Below, piece by piece: positions 34,939-45,615 of a stretch of 64,000 bases of DNA. This DNA comes from Zymoseptoria tritici IPO323. Taxonomy: Eukaryota > Ascomycota > Dothideomycetes > Mycosphaerellales > Mycosphaerellaceae. The stretch lies in assembly GCF_000219625.1 (NCBI RefSeq), contig NC_018214.1, positions 1,302,001-1,366,000 of the forward strand. The letters run 5' to 3'. The first letter of the stretch is position 1, and each line of letters opens with the position of its first letter. The notes below the pieces were generated by a model. It was not told where the DNA came from. It made no database searches and saw only the letters and a list, made by a program, of their open reading frames with translations. The position numbers and the translations under genes were made by a program.

Positions 34939-36965
34939 CTAGATAAGATCCTCAACCATGTTACGAAGATGCGGTTTCGAAATCTTCCCACTAGTGGTCT
35001 TGGGCCACTCGCTCGGGACCTTGTCGTTATGACCACCAAGCCACCAGAAGTATCGCGGAGCCTTGAAGCGTGCGAGCTTCTCTCTCACGAAAGCGCGAAG
35101 GTCGTCATCACTTGGTCTTGGGTTGCCCGCTCTCAACTCGACGAACGCACCGAGCTCCTCACCATACTTCTCGTCTGGCACACCGACTATCGACGCCTGA
35201 GCGATGGCTTCGTGCTCGATGAGTCGGTCTTCGATTTCCATAGGTGAGATGTTCTCGCCTCCGCGGATCACGAGATCTTTGATGCGGCCTGAGATGACAA
35301 AGTATCCCTCTGGGTCCAGGAATCCCTCGTCTCCAGTGTGCATCCACTTTCGGAGACTCTTTCCATCTCCAAGCGGACCCACTCCACCTGGCTCCAAGTC
35401 TTCCTGGTGGATACGGAGTGTCTCGTCCGTCTTCTCTTTGTTGTTCAGATATTCCGACATTTGTCCGTAGCCACTGGCGATAATCTCGCCTTTCTCACCC
35501 CATGGGAGGGCTTCTCCCGTATCGGGCTCGACGATCTTGGCGACGAAGTGAGGGAATAATCGTCCGGCGGTCCTGATACGCTTCTCGTACGGATCCGTTT
35601 CATGCATCATGGAGACAAACGAGGAGAGCTCGGTCATCCCCCAGCATGTATACAGCCTGGGCACCGGGAAAACATTTACGATCCGCCGGAGTAATTCTGG
35701 AGGCATGGCAGCTCCAGCAATGATTCCAAACTTGATGGTCGATCGATCAATCGACTCGAAGTCCTTCACTGCCATTGCGGTCACGAACATGGTTGGTACG
35801 CCGTAGATCGCAGTGCATTGATATTTCTCGATGCATTGGAGCGTCTTCCTCGAGTTGTAGATTTCGCTCGGCAGTACCAGCGCGGATCCAGCCACGGTGC
35901 TCGAACTTATGCCAACGATCATGCCAAAGGAGTGGAAGAGAGGAACTGGCAAGCATACACGATCTCGATCCGTCATCCTTGTCTGCTGCCAGATGTAACG
36001 GCCGCAATTCATTATGTTGTAGTGAGACAATGCCACGGACTTCGGCAAGCCGGTCGATCCTGAGGTGAATTGAACTGTGGAAGCAGAGGCAGAGGGGTCA
36101 GCCGTTGCTCGAGACGTGTATATGGTGATGTTTCCCGTCATCCCGCTCGAAGCACACGGTACGACTTGCATCTCAGTGGCTCGAGCGTGTAGTCCGAGCG
36201 GGAGACCGGAGCTATACAGCCTGAGTCCTGCTATAGTCCAAAGAAAAGTTCAGTCTTACCGTTCGTCATATCATATGGCGAGATCGAGACTTTCGGCAAT
36301 GCTCCTGATGTGGCATCGAACTGCTTGATGTAGTCCTCATATCGAACTGACCTGTCCAGAGATCCCGAAAGGTGGTATCTCTGGTCTATATCGTCCATGA
36401 TGACGAACTTCTCGATCTGCGGAATCTCAGAGGCCAGTTTGGGCAGTGTCTTTGTGTTGTCGTAGTATGAGAACCCAGGCGATGCCACCATCATTCTCGG
36501 ACCTACAGCAGCGTATGAGTGGCCGGGCATCGCAAAATGCTATTGTATGTACTTACGAACATCCTTGAGCAAGGTCAGCATCTCGGACTCGGTGTAGGCG
36601 TAATTGAGTAGGACTAAAGCTGCACCAAGTCTGGCGCAAGCGAAATAAGTCTCGAAATACTCGACCCTGCTGCCGAGCGAAATCGCGACCAGGTCGCCTT
36701 TTCCAATACCATCGTTTGCCATTGCCCGTGCCAGTCTGATACTTCTTTCTCGCAATTGACGGAACGATAGCGTGAGATTTTGAGGATCGGAAATGACTGC
36801 TGGCCTGTCGCCGCGGACTTCTGCGTTGTAATCCAGCAACTCAGCAAAGGTCATCTTCAACGGCACGGGTGTCGCTGGCCCATATACAATGGAGGGCAGT
36901 CGCTCGTCCTTGGATGATACCTCGCTGATCTGGAATGGCGCCTCGTTCTCTGATGAAGTCGACAT
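34939..36965 (-). CDS. Acyl-CoA synthetase (AMP-binding, ANL superfamily)
   Basis: Three exons (36965-36557, 36502-36260, 36230-34939) give 647 residues. Motifs: P-loop TSGSTGLPKSVALSH (about residue 273), YTCWGMTELS, the hinge region HTGDEGFLDPEGYFVISGRIKDLVIRGGENISP, and the C-terminal lysine context SGKISKPHL. It should activate a carboxylic acid via acyl-AMP and load it on CoA. The substrate class (medium-chain, aromatic or hydroxy acid) is not readable. Unlike its two neighbours it has no obvious PTS1 (ends VEDLI) and no PTS2 was seen. Both introns restore conserved sequence (LLKDVRPRMMVASPG; PYDMTNAGLRLYSSG). Transcribed towards the lyase gene. Confidence 0.88.
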
Positions 36966-37500
36966 GTTGAGAGGCTTTTCACTCGGGGCTGCTCGACGTG
37001 CAGAGCAGTCGTCTCGTGCAGAGCAGTCGTCTCGACTATGCCGATGGCAATCTCAGAGCTTCGGTGCTCTTTCAGCAACTTGACGATTCCGTAGAAGCTC
37101 GATCAGGCGATCAAAGAAGCGGGCCAAGCTGTGGACTGAGTTGAGGATCTGATGGTCCAAGGGGACATTCACCGACGACACGCTACCTTAGCGTCATGTA
37201 GCCGGTCAGAATCCTTGGGTATTTTCATCATGTTGCGGGGATTGATCGTCAGCTTGCATCCGTATGCTTGTTGTTCGACGCGGGGGTGAGTTGTGTCGAT
37301 CTCCGACCCTCGACCAGCGTGGGTGGCTAGACTTACCTTCCACAGACAACACTCTTCCGCATGTCTGTCCGTTGAGCAGGATCGCGCATCTCTTGTGCCT
37401 GCAGTCGAGCTAGCAATCTCCACTGCAGCCCTGATGATTGATATCGTCTTGAGATTTCGACAACGACTGGGCCTCCTTTTGCCTGGCGAATCGCGGCACC
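36966..37500. other. Divergent intergenic region, acyl-CoA synthetase / thiolase-like
   Basis: 535 bases between outward starts. On the minus strand 37340-37520 shows protein-like sequence (AKGGPVVVEISRRY) with a good GTAAGT donor near 37336, possibly the edge of another decayed gene; too weak to call. Confidence 0.35.
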
Positions 37501-38602
37501 ATGCCTGTCCCATCCGCTCACCTTGCTGGAGTTGGAGTCTCGTCAGCAGGCGATACTGGTCTAGACAAACGTGCTGTGTCGGCTGGGACCAAGGCATTGC
37601 TGGATGCTGGCCTCACATACAGTGATGTAGACCATGGCGTGGCGTGTTTTCTGGGAGAAGAACGAGTCTCGCGATCAGTGTTCACCATGTTCGGTACGGA
37701 AGGAGCACCAGTATCGGAAGTTGACAATCCTTCTGGACTCTGCAAAGCTGTACAAAGCATTAGAGGAGGCCAAGCGACCTGTGTGTTGGTTATCGGACTT
37801 CGACCAAGTAAGCATCGAAAGTCTGTAAACCGCCTTCACTGCTGACACCAGGAAGGACAAGTCCAGCAATGCCGGATTCAAGGCGACAGTGGCACTCGTA
37901 CTCATATCGGAAAGATTCCTGACATCGCATGCCTATCTCAAGGACTCGTCAATGCGAATTCGAGCTTGCTCGATGTCATCGCAAGTGGTTTCGCGGACAT
38001 GTGGTCCAAACAGCTTTGGCACTGCCGCTCGAACGATAATAACATCTCTCAGGCAGGCTCAGCTGGGTGCAAAGGATATACAGATCGTGGAACTGCTAGC
38101 CTCCGATTCTGGCGCAAATCGAGCTTTGGGCGACTCGAAATTTGCGAAACCGCAAAAAGCATCAGAATCACCGGCACCTTTCGTAGGAACGTCAGGTCTG
38201 GCTGCACTTTGCGGTCTAGGTATGCTTCGATAATCTCAAGCTCTCTGTCGATGATCGCTAATGTTCTCCCATCTAGTCTGGCAACTTCGAGGATGGGCGT
38301 ACAACCGGCCGGCGACGCAAGCTCAGAACACTCTGCTGTACACTTCAAATTCAGCCGGAGGAGCGAGCGTGGTAATCTTGGAGCGTTCCGATGGCCGCGT
38401 AGCATTGCAATGGGATGAAGTCAAGGACGTCAGAGATGGCCGGGAGAGATTGGGCTACAATCCAGCCGTGGAAGAGCGGAGCATATCGCACGAGGATCTC
38501 GAGGCTGTGAGAGCGAGGAAGGAATACACGAATGAAGACGGCGTGAAACGGCTTGGTCTCTCTGCCAAAGGAGGCGATAGGGCGGCATTGTCGAGGCTGT
38601 GA
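37501..38602 (+). CDS. SCP2-thiolase-like protein lacking catalytic residues, PTS1 end
   Basis: In-frame model: exons 37501-37807, 37890-38219, 38277-38602, 320 residues (SCP2 thiolases are about 400). The N-terminal half is thiolase-like: GVGVSSAGDTGLDKRAV, GVACFLGEERVSR, GTEGAPVSEVDNPSGL, GGQATCVLVIGL. The nucleophile C-x-S-G is N-P-S-G; the HDCFSANE motif reads ASDSGAN; the GHPLGATG block reads PFVGTSG, losing the catalytic His. WQLRGWA and SAGGASVVIL follow. The end, ALSRL, carries the PTS1 variant SRL. The first intron is uncertain: the frame-preserving acceptor (37888-37889) drops sequence (GFKATV) that looks homologous, while using it needs a frameshift near 37798 (LVIGFDQ-like). It may therefore be a decaying gene. 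Confidence 0.6.
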
Positions 38603-39360
38603 TGTTGGTGATGAGATTTGTTGTTCTGGTGACGGGATGGTACGTGCGTTGAACACAAACAGGGTTCGGTTTTTAGACGCCATCGAGACAGCTAGCATCT
38701 CCGCTACTCGACGACACCCCTTCCATCTTCCTTTCCATTTCCATCACAAAGGAGACATGCGAAAGCCTGCCTGTCACTTACAGTGTGAGTACACTGGATC
38801 GTCCATTGAAGAGACAGCCCTGCCGCGATGACCAGCAATGGACGCTGCCAGGGTCTATTGAGACCGCACAACCTCGTAATTCCTGCAATTGCCAATGCTG
38901 CCAGGAGACCAGAAACACCGTGCCGACGAGATAGAACAGCGATGCATGCAATCGCGTAGCCGCTCGGACAGGGTCTGCAGAATTATATTTTGATCAACAG
39001 GTTCGGCCAAAGATGAGCTCCGCGAGGAGCGAGCTTGTACCGTAGTAATCCAGTACAACATCTCCTTCCAGCCGAAGTCGAGTAAACATCGAGATCGCAC
39101 GCTTTCGAGAGACATACTCCAGGGCGCCGCGGCGATGCTGATCGCTCTGCACAATCGCAAAGCTTGATCATCATACCTTGAGTGAGATTGAAACACCCGA
39201 AACGAGGTAACGCGATCAAACTCGTTCTCGACCGTGGATGCCAGGTTCAGTGGCATCATAGGTAGTTATCAAGTATCTCTTCGCAGACTACACGCAGCTC
39301 TTGGGGTAGGAACTGTGTCACTCAAGACATAACCCCGCTTCGAAGCCGCGAGACGAGATA
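38603..39360. other. 758-base gene-free region
   Basis: No supported gene. A 134-codon minus-strand frame (38855-39259) has no recognisable protein character. Confidence 0.35.
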
Positions 39361-39820
39361 TTGATCGTCCATACCCAGGTTCAGCTTATCTTCATGTATT
39401 ACGAGATTGGCGAACCAAACCTCACCGATGATGCCCGCGCACACCACGACCCGAATGCTTTCGACACCGGCCACAAGGAGTGGAAGCCTGGCAAGTCTGG
39501 CTGGTTGGCAACCTTTCCCTTCGGCGCCTTTGGTTTTGCTCGTCTGAACGACCGCCTCGACCGCGACAACCCGGAATGGAAGGCCCTACCTCGTGAGCCC
39601 GGCCGTGATCCGAGAGGGTTGACAGATACCCAGCCCAACCTCGAGTTCTTCCATACAGTTTGTTACGGCGGTAAGCATTTGACCTCGACGAGGCGTGCGT
39701 GATTCGAGATTGTCTCAGATGCTAGGCCCTTAGCTTTCTAGATCATTCACAGCACTTACTGACCATATACCTTGCTTTCTAGGTCCACCCGAGTACGAAG
39801 ACTTCCCCAAGGAAGGCCAG
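39361..39820 (+). pseudogene. GMC oxidoreductase internal fragment
   Basis: Two exon pieces (39361-39670, 39783-39820) with an intact-looking intron (GTAAGC / TTCTAG, phase 1) encode an internal segment of a glucose-methanol-choline oxidoreductase: FMYYEIGEPNLTDDARAHH, GWLATFPFGAFGFARLNDRL, GRDPRGLTDTQPNLEFF and CYGGPPEYEDFPKEGQ. The FAD-binding N-terminus and the C-terminal catalytic His/Asn part are both missing. Homology stops abruptly at GQ (about 39820), where the next bases belong to a transporter in another frame. The assignment is from family memory of the YGGPPEYxDFP block. Confidence 0.68.
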
Positions 39821-40866
39821 TACGATCCTCTACGTTACCAAAGTGGTCCTCTTCTTCTTCTTTGCGGCCATCATGCTCGCACGATGGATCATGTATCCTC
39901 ATGTAGCGGTCCGGCGAGCGATGAGTGACCCCGACGAGCTGGCAGCTTACGCCATTCCGCCCATTGCGCTCATGACTATAGCTGCTTTGACTGCTACACA
40001 AGTCAGCTCAGGACCGTGGGGTGGGTATGCTTTCACGCTCGTTGCATATGTGTTGTGGTGATTCGGCTTGGCCTGGATCTCTGTGACCGCGCTCGTTGTC
40101 CTCACCACACACTTCTATACCGGCAACCAGAGCTCTCGAACCATGTCGCCTGTACTTTTTATGGATCCAGTCGGCCTTGCAACCGCAGGAGCGGAAGCTG
40201 GACTCATCACCATTCACGGCTTCGAGATGTCGGCTCGCCTCGCGGTCCCCCAGCTGGTCGTTGGCTATTTCGCTCTGGGCGTGGCATTCTTCATGGGCGT
40301 CATTCTCTACACAATCTACATCCACCGGCTTCTTGCTGCCGATTTCACGACTCCGGCAAAGCGGGCCACTATGTTCATTCTGGTCGGGCCTGCTGGGCGA
40401 CTCGGCTGCGGGTCAAGGCTGCTTTGCTCAATACAAGCCATCTTCGGTTATGCCTCCGACTCATGGCACGATATGGACACAACAGACCGCCCAAGGTTTA
40501 CAGCCTGCCGGCATCTTGCTGGCGCTGCTTATGCTCGGCTTTTGCTATCTCATGCTTTGCTTGGCCATTATTGGCGTCGCAGACGTGTTCGTTCAAAAGA
40601 AGGCGTCTTACAACCTCTCTTGGTGGGCGGTCGTGGTTACTCTCACAACGGCTTGGCTTGAGCTCGCGAACAGCATGGACTCGCCTGCGTTTCGAGGTCT
40701 AGTGAGCGCCTTGACGGTGTTGTTGTTCATTGCTTACTTTGTCAATCTGGTGTTCACTTTGCGAGGAATCTTTGATGGCAGTCTCATATTTGGCCAAAGC
40801 CAAATTGACAGAGAGAACGAACGGATGGCGAAGGCACAAGCGGAGGCGAAGAAGTCGGACTGTTGA
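39819..40866 (+). pseudogene. TDT-family (SLAC1/Mae1-like) transporter, truncated and frame-broken
   Basis: A membrane protein of the tellurite-resistance/dicarboxylate-transporter family starts mid-protein: VVLFFFFAAIMLARWIMYPH, IPPIALMTIAALTATQVSSG, then a TGA (40059-40061) one codon after VLW where the family continues with Trp. The same frame resumes FGLAWISVTALVVL through EMSARLAVPQLVVGYFALGVAFFMG to TMFILVGPAG. Near 40390-40400 the frame shifts, and the third part follows (ILLALLMLGFCYLMLCLAIIGVADVFV, WWAVVVTLTTAWLELANS, LIFGQSQIDREN, stop 40866). The N-terminal membrane span(s) are lost at the GMC junction. One nonsense change, one indel and one truncation make function very unlikely. 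Family members export malate or sulfite. Confidence 0.75.
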
Positions 40867-42732
40867 CTCATCTCGCATCGGCGGTGCTGGTGGAAAGTGC
40901 ATTTTATAGATTTTCTTGCGATACCTAGTCTTGGGAGCGCTTCCCATGACAAGGCCATGCCTCAAAGCTCATAGACCGGCCCGTATATTAGTCAACTTCT
41001 GTTCTCTTGTAGAGGTCTTTTTGCAGCAAGTTTGCTTGTCCGCCAGGGGTTGCCGAGATCTTTGCAGTGCCTGCGAGCAAAACTCGGCCAAGACTCGGCG
41101 CAAGATCGTACGAAATTGAAATCCAATTTACCGCAATCGCCGCGTATAGAACTACCTCACACATTCCTTCCTCCGATATTCGCCGTGGAAGGCTTTCGGA
41201 TCCGACCTCTCCTGCCGTTACACTCCACCCCACCACCGCTTGCGAAATCTTAACGGTACAACTGTGGATGCAGAAGTCAACACCGAGTAGTACAGTAATA
41301 CTCATGTCGCCGAGCATATCCCAGAGAGACCTTCGGCACGCAAGGGCAGCGCGATCATGAGCGCTTCCATCATGTCTAACACATCCTTGGCCAGATGGAC
41401 CAGACCAGACACGTTCGACGATACACTTGACCATGACTTTATGAGCCGCTGTCGATTGCACGTACCCTTCTCGGCTTGCAGTCTCGCATGCTGCCGCCAC
41501 TCGCCAGCTCTATTTTCACCGCAGACAGGATTGCAGAGCTCTGTCAAATGGTGGAGCCTCGCCTACGAGCATTCTATGCACCTGCTCACTGCATCCACGT
41601 TACCTCCATCACAGGAGCTGCCGCAGAAGTACTCCGCAGGTGAACTCCGATCACCAATTACACTACACACAGGATGTTGCCGTTCCCCGCATCCACACAG
41701 GAATAAGCTTTGCGACATGCTCGCGCCACACCTCTTCTGGTCCACCTGAGCGCAAATCATCTGGAGAGGGTTTCCGCGAATGAGGGGATGTGCAAAGCAA
41801 ATCGGAGATGGCGACCAGCCAGCGACCGTCCAAGAGGCATTTCGAAGCGAAGAGAATACTGGCGATCGAGAGCTGATGCATGTGTATAGTCATCGTCGGA
41901 CAGTCTCCATCGCTCTCCTTTCAAGCGAATCTCTTCTATGAGTTGGCAGCGATCCATAACGGCGGACCCTCGATTTCTGTGGAGTCCGTCAAATTCTCTT
42001 GGTCTTTTGGAATTCTGGGCACGAGCCCTTCTTAGCATTGGCGTGGTGTCCGCGCTACGCGGCATTCATCGTTCTGGGAGCCAGCGGTTCGTTGCTTTTG
42101 GATGGGGGGATCCTCAAAGGCTAAGGCGGCTGCGAGAGCGAATGCGGCGTTCACGATGACCGATGTGCCCCTTGCCATGGTGATCACAAATTACTATCGT
42201 CCAACTATGATTTTAGTGACGACCAACTGGTGTGTGCGTTGTTTTTTGTGTTTCCTTCTTGGAGTCTTTGAGCCAAAGAGACTCGCCCTGTCACGAGACT
42301 CACGACTGCTTCTATTTGTTTTCTGCATACAAGCATCTGCAGCACTTCAGCCTCCTTTCTCGACAGTCTTACGTCACTTCTAGGAAACAAATTGGCAGCA
42401 GCTTGTAACAAAAAGACCTCTGCCGTGCGGCTCGTTCGATTGAAGAGCCCTAGGTCGCGACATACTCCAACCAGCCCTTGGAATTTTCGACTGTTCACCT
42501 CCTCCAAATCAGCATACGAAGAGGCTGTCCGGCAACAACAACATCACAACAGAGGACATTGCGACTTTTGACAGCCATCAGCAAGATCTCTCCATTACAA
42601 AACCAGTCGGAGAAGCAACTCATTTGACGCTTCCTGTAACAATACCGCGGACAGGAATACAGCACTTCCGGCGACTGTTTCCCCAGGAAGGCCGGCAATT
42701 ACCAGCAATACTAGACACATCACAAACTCACC
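40867..42732. other. 1.9 kb gene-free region
   Basis: Frames up to 170 codons occur on both strands (for example 40988-41500 minus, 41357-41749 plus), but none shows domain-like sequence. The last ~300 bases are CA-rich and may be the 5' leader of the zinc-finger gene. Confidence 0.35.
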
Positions 42733-43371
42733 ATGAACGCCATCTCAATACCGTGGGATCCTACCCCAATTCCGGCCTCTCCTCCGAGCAAAAAGCGCCG
42801 CACATACTCCTCCCACTCCTCCTCCTCGTCGATTCAAGACACTCAACAAGTAGTAACCATGGCCAGCCTCATGCTCGCACCCGGCCAACAACACCACCAA
42901 CCACAAATTGATCTCAAGTATTTGGACCAAAGCTTCGCAAATTCGAAGTCTTTTACCTTTACCTCTCAACCGCCACACTTTCATCAACCCGGAACCTCCC
43001 GGTCACGACAGTCGTCTGCGCGCACGACTTCTTCGTGTTCATCGGAACGAGATTGCAAGCCAACATTGGCAAGCCTACAATCCAGCGTTTCTCCTGCCAA
43101 TTCCACAGCAGCATCAACGCCTCCATCATCCGTTTCGCCGCTCTCGCCGACCTCGCCGACCTCCTCGTCGTCCAGTGACCACGATTCGTTCTCCCACTGG
43201 AACGCTCTCGGAGCTATGTTCAGCACCGGGGCGACATTTGGATTCGGATCGGGAGGAATGGAAGAGGCCCGCGGAGCAGAGTGTCTGGCGTGCGGATATC
43301 GATACGAGGATCTGGGCGTGCTGGCCGAGCATCAGCGAATGGAGCACGGCCTGGTAGATGTCATTTTTTAA
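42733..43371 (+). CDS. Ser-rich protein with single C-terminal C2H2 zinc finger
   Basis: Single exon, 212 residues from the ATG at 42733. A basic cluster (SKKRRTYSSHS, residues ~19-29) could be a nuclear signal. The middle is Ser/Pro/Thr low complexity (SSVSPLSPTSPTSSSSSDHD). The only structured element is the C-terminal CLACGYRYEDLGVLAEHQRMEH, a C-x2-C-x12-H-x4-H finger, ending nine residues before the stop (GLVDVIF). One finger rarely gives sequence-specific DNA binding alone, so it may be a regulator or a protein-interaction module. I do not recognise the family. Codon use and the clean ATG context (CTCACCATG) support a real gene. Confidence 0.7.
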   Translation: MNAISIPWDPTPIPASPPSKKRRTYSSHSSSSSIQDTQQVVTMASLMLAPGQQHHQPQIDLKYLDQSFANSKSFTFTSQPPHFHQPGTSRSRQSSARTTSSCSSERDCKPTLASLQSSVSPANSTAASTPPSSVSPLSPTSPTSSSSSDHDSFSHWNALGAMFSTGATFGFGSGGMEEARGAECLACGYRYEDLGVLAEHQRMEHGLVDVIF

Positions 43372-44342
43372 GCGCGTTTGCCTCCTTCGCCATTGAAGGA
43401 TTTGGTAGGATGAATAGGGTCCTTCAGCGGGTGTTCTTTGGTTGAGCTGATCACTTGTATTTTGCGAATTCGGATCTCAGGGCGACTGTTCCGGTGCGAT
43501 TGACAGTACCCGAAGAATTATGTGTCTGCATCTTGTAACGATGGGTTGGCATTTAGACCGGGTGACGAGGAGGGACGGGAGAGCTGTACTTCTACCTGCA
43601 CAAGCTTGATTGTGATTTGGGCTGCGGCGACTCGTTCGAGGAAGTCTCAAAGCACGCGACACGACGAGGAAGCGGTCGACAGGTTCATATTCGACAACGA
43701 CCGTAGCACCAGCAGACGACACATTTCCTCATCGAGCCTTGACATCCCGTCTTTCCGTCCTCAGTTGACCGACGAAGCAAAGGGCCAGGTTTCTTCACGA
43801 CCAGAAATGGTCTCTCCATCACATCATCCAGTCTCCGCTTCGCGACTCACCATTCGGACAAGCGCCTTACTCATAGGACGACATCCCCAGTGTCGAAATT
43901 GATCGTGCAAGACCACTGTTCTCGGCGCACGTGGAGTCCTTCTCCTCTCGCTGTTAGCGATCGGTACAACAGACGACATTGGCTGGGTTGAGAGATATAC
44001 CTTGCAATCGTAAAATTGTGGCGTGTCGTCATGTTGACACCTGCCCGGTGGAGCCCCGTCGCAGGCCTGCACGCGCATGTCAGTGCAACCGCACGATGGA
44101 TGAGGTCTGAAGAGAAGGACGAAAGTAGATTTTGGTTGCGACGGCGGCCGATGCCATGGCGAGGATGAAAGTGTGGTGGAAGACGTGCATGGCTTTCGTC
44201 CTTGACTTGCAAAGGCTGGCAACGACTGTGCCGCCTGCTCCGCCATATTATCGCCGCGTCAAAGACAGGCCAGGTCTCCTCGGAAGAAACCCGAAGATCC
44301 CATCCTTCCCACGCCAATCCCTCGTCCTCCCTCGGCCTGGTC
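43372..44342. other. Gene-free region before the small secreted protein cluster
   Basis: 971 bases, overlapping open frames on both strands without recognisable protein; nothing supported. Confidence 0.35.
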
Positions 44343-44558
44343 TCACTCTCCATACAGGTCATCTCCAACGTTGTTCCCCTCCTTCCCATCCTCAGTACAA
44401 TCACGACCCTGAGGGTACTGGGAGTAGGCACACTCCCCTTCGTTTGCAGAGCATCTGGCCTTCTGTATTGTTGCGAAGAAAATCAGTCAGCCAGGAGGTC
44501 ATGGATCGAGAATTCAGAGTGTCGAGAGGATGAAGGCAGCCATGTCGGAGATCTGCAT
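44343..44558 (-). pseudogene. Relic of a small secreted cysteine-rich gene
   Basis: The start at 44558 reads MQISDMAAFILSTL then a stop, matching the signal-peptide exon of the gene at 46457 (MQISKLAFILSMAL). After a shortened non-coding stretch ending ACAATACAG, an exon-2-like piece reads ARCSANEGECAYSQYPQGRDCT, parallel to CSSTPGGNGVCHYDPT...ADCV of the same paralogue, and runs on to a stop at 44343. The intron-1 donor and the rest of the signal peptide are missing. A broken duplicate is the simplest reading; an unusual spliced form cannot be excluded. Confidence 0.55.
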
Positions 44559-44646
44559 TGTCTCCTCTCTGATTGCTTGTAGTTCGCTGATAGAGGCGGT
44601 CAGGAACCATACGTACATCGTGGATGAGGTGTATGTGGTCGCGAGA

Positions 44647-44868
44647 CTAGGGAGGCCCGCGAGACCTCTCGCACTTCGGACCGTAGCACTTGAAGACGGT
44701 TCCATCGCAGTACCCGCATACTGGGCTGTTTACCACGGTAGAGCAATCCACTGAACCACCGGTGGGTTCCTGCCAGTATCTCGCCGCATAGGGGCATGAC
44801 GCTGGTTTGTCGGCAGAGGCAAGCCCCGCCGAGGAAGCCAGGAAGGCCAGGACGATCGTGAAGCGCAT
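44647..44868 (-). CDS. Small secreted cysteine-rich protein (SSP-1)
   Basis: Intronless, 73 residues. Signal peptide MRFTIVLAFLASSAGLASA, predicted cut before DKPASC. The ~54-residue mature protein has six cysteines (ASCPY, VDCST, PVCGYC, FKCYG, PKCER), enough for three disulphides, and ends SRGPP. No domain is recognised. It lacks the GTTCGTCC intron of its neighbours, so kinship to them is uncertain, but position, strand, size and cysteine content place it in the same cluster. Secreted proteins of this kind in plant-associated fungi are often effector candidates; that is inference only. Confidence 0.72.
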   Translation of the reverse strand: MRFTIVLAFLASSAGLASADKPASCPYAARYWQEPTGGSVDCSTVVNSPVCGYCDGTVFKCYGPKCERSRGPP

Positions 44869-45181
44869 GATTGGTTCTTGTGGCGATGTCGATGGCCGTG
44901 AGACAACGATGTAGGCGTTCGAAGAAGAAATGTTGAGAAGAGGAAGGAAGATGGAAAAGATTGGAAGACGGCGAAAATATCCGAAGTCAGCACGCTCACA
45001 CTGACGCTGCACCGTACGGACCCCTCGAACAGACTGTTCATGGGACCCCCGGCAGGAACCAGCACAAGGACGCAACGCACCCAATGATTTGTATCCATAC
45101 GAAACCTGATGCTGCCCGCTCAGACCACTCACATGGCAACCTTGTCCCATCACCAGCTCATCAACAAGGTCGAGAACCAAT

Positions 45182-45615
45182 TCAGGAATCGATCCCGCCC
45201 AAGATCCAAGACCTCAGACCTGTCATCCGCCCATCGTCGACAGGCGGTCTCCAGCATGTCCCGCACCTAGCACACTCGTAATACCCGTAGATCCAATAGT
45301 AGCTGCACTTCCCACCATTCGGATTGTGCTTGGAATTCTCCATCGTGCGAAAAGTCAGCCAACTGAGACCAAAACATCGGAGAATGTTCGAGCTCTGGAA
45401 GATGGCACGTACGGTGCAGGCAAAGCTTTGTCCGTTGACAACACAAGCTCCAGTGCCGGCATCGGGTGAGCAGTCCTGTACATGCCGGTTGTCAGCGCCA
45501 GGGTAGATGTGCGCGAGAGGGAAGGACAAGGACGAACGTGGAGTGTAGGCGGGCCATCGGCAATGGCGACCATTATTGCCATAGAGAGTGTGAATGCGAT
45601 GCGCGAGGTCTGCAT
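45182..45615 (-). CDS. Small secreted cysteine-rich protein (SSP-2), three exons
   Basis: Exons 45615-45538, 45475-45413 and 45337-45182, both introns phase 0, give 98 residues. Exon 1 is the signal peptide plus ADGPPTLH; intron 1 opens GTTCGTCC; exon 2 is DCSPDAGTGACVVNGQSFACT; intron 2 opens GTACGT; exon 3 starts NSKHNPNGGKCSYYWIYGYYEC and carries a longer tail (ARCGTCWRPP...GGIDS) than its paralogue at 46457. Seven mature cysteines. The exon-3 acceptor (GATGGAG) is weak but is chosen because it aligns with the paralogue and keeps NS at the exon start. Family unknown. Confidence 0.68.

Noticed and set aside
40988..41500. 170-codon minus-strand frame
   Set aside because: No protein-family resemblance and an alternative start codon only; the region looks non-coding.
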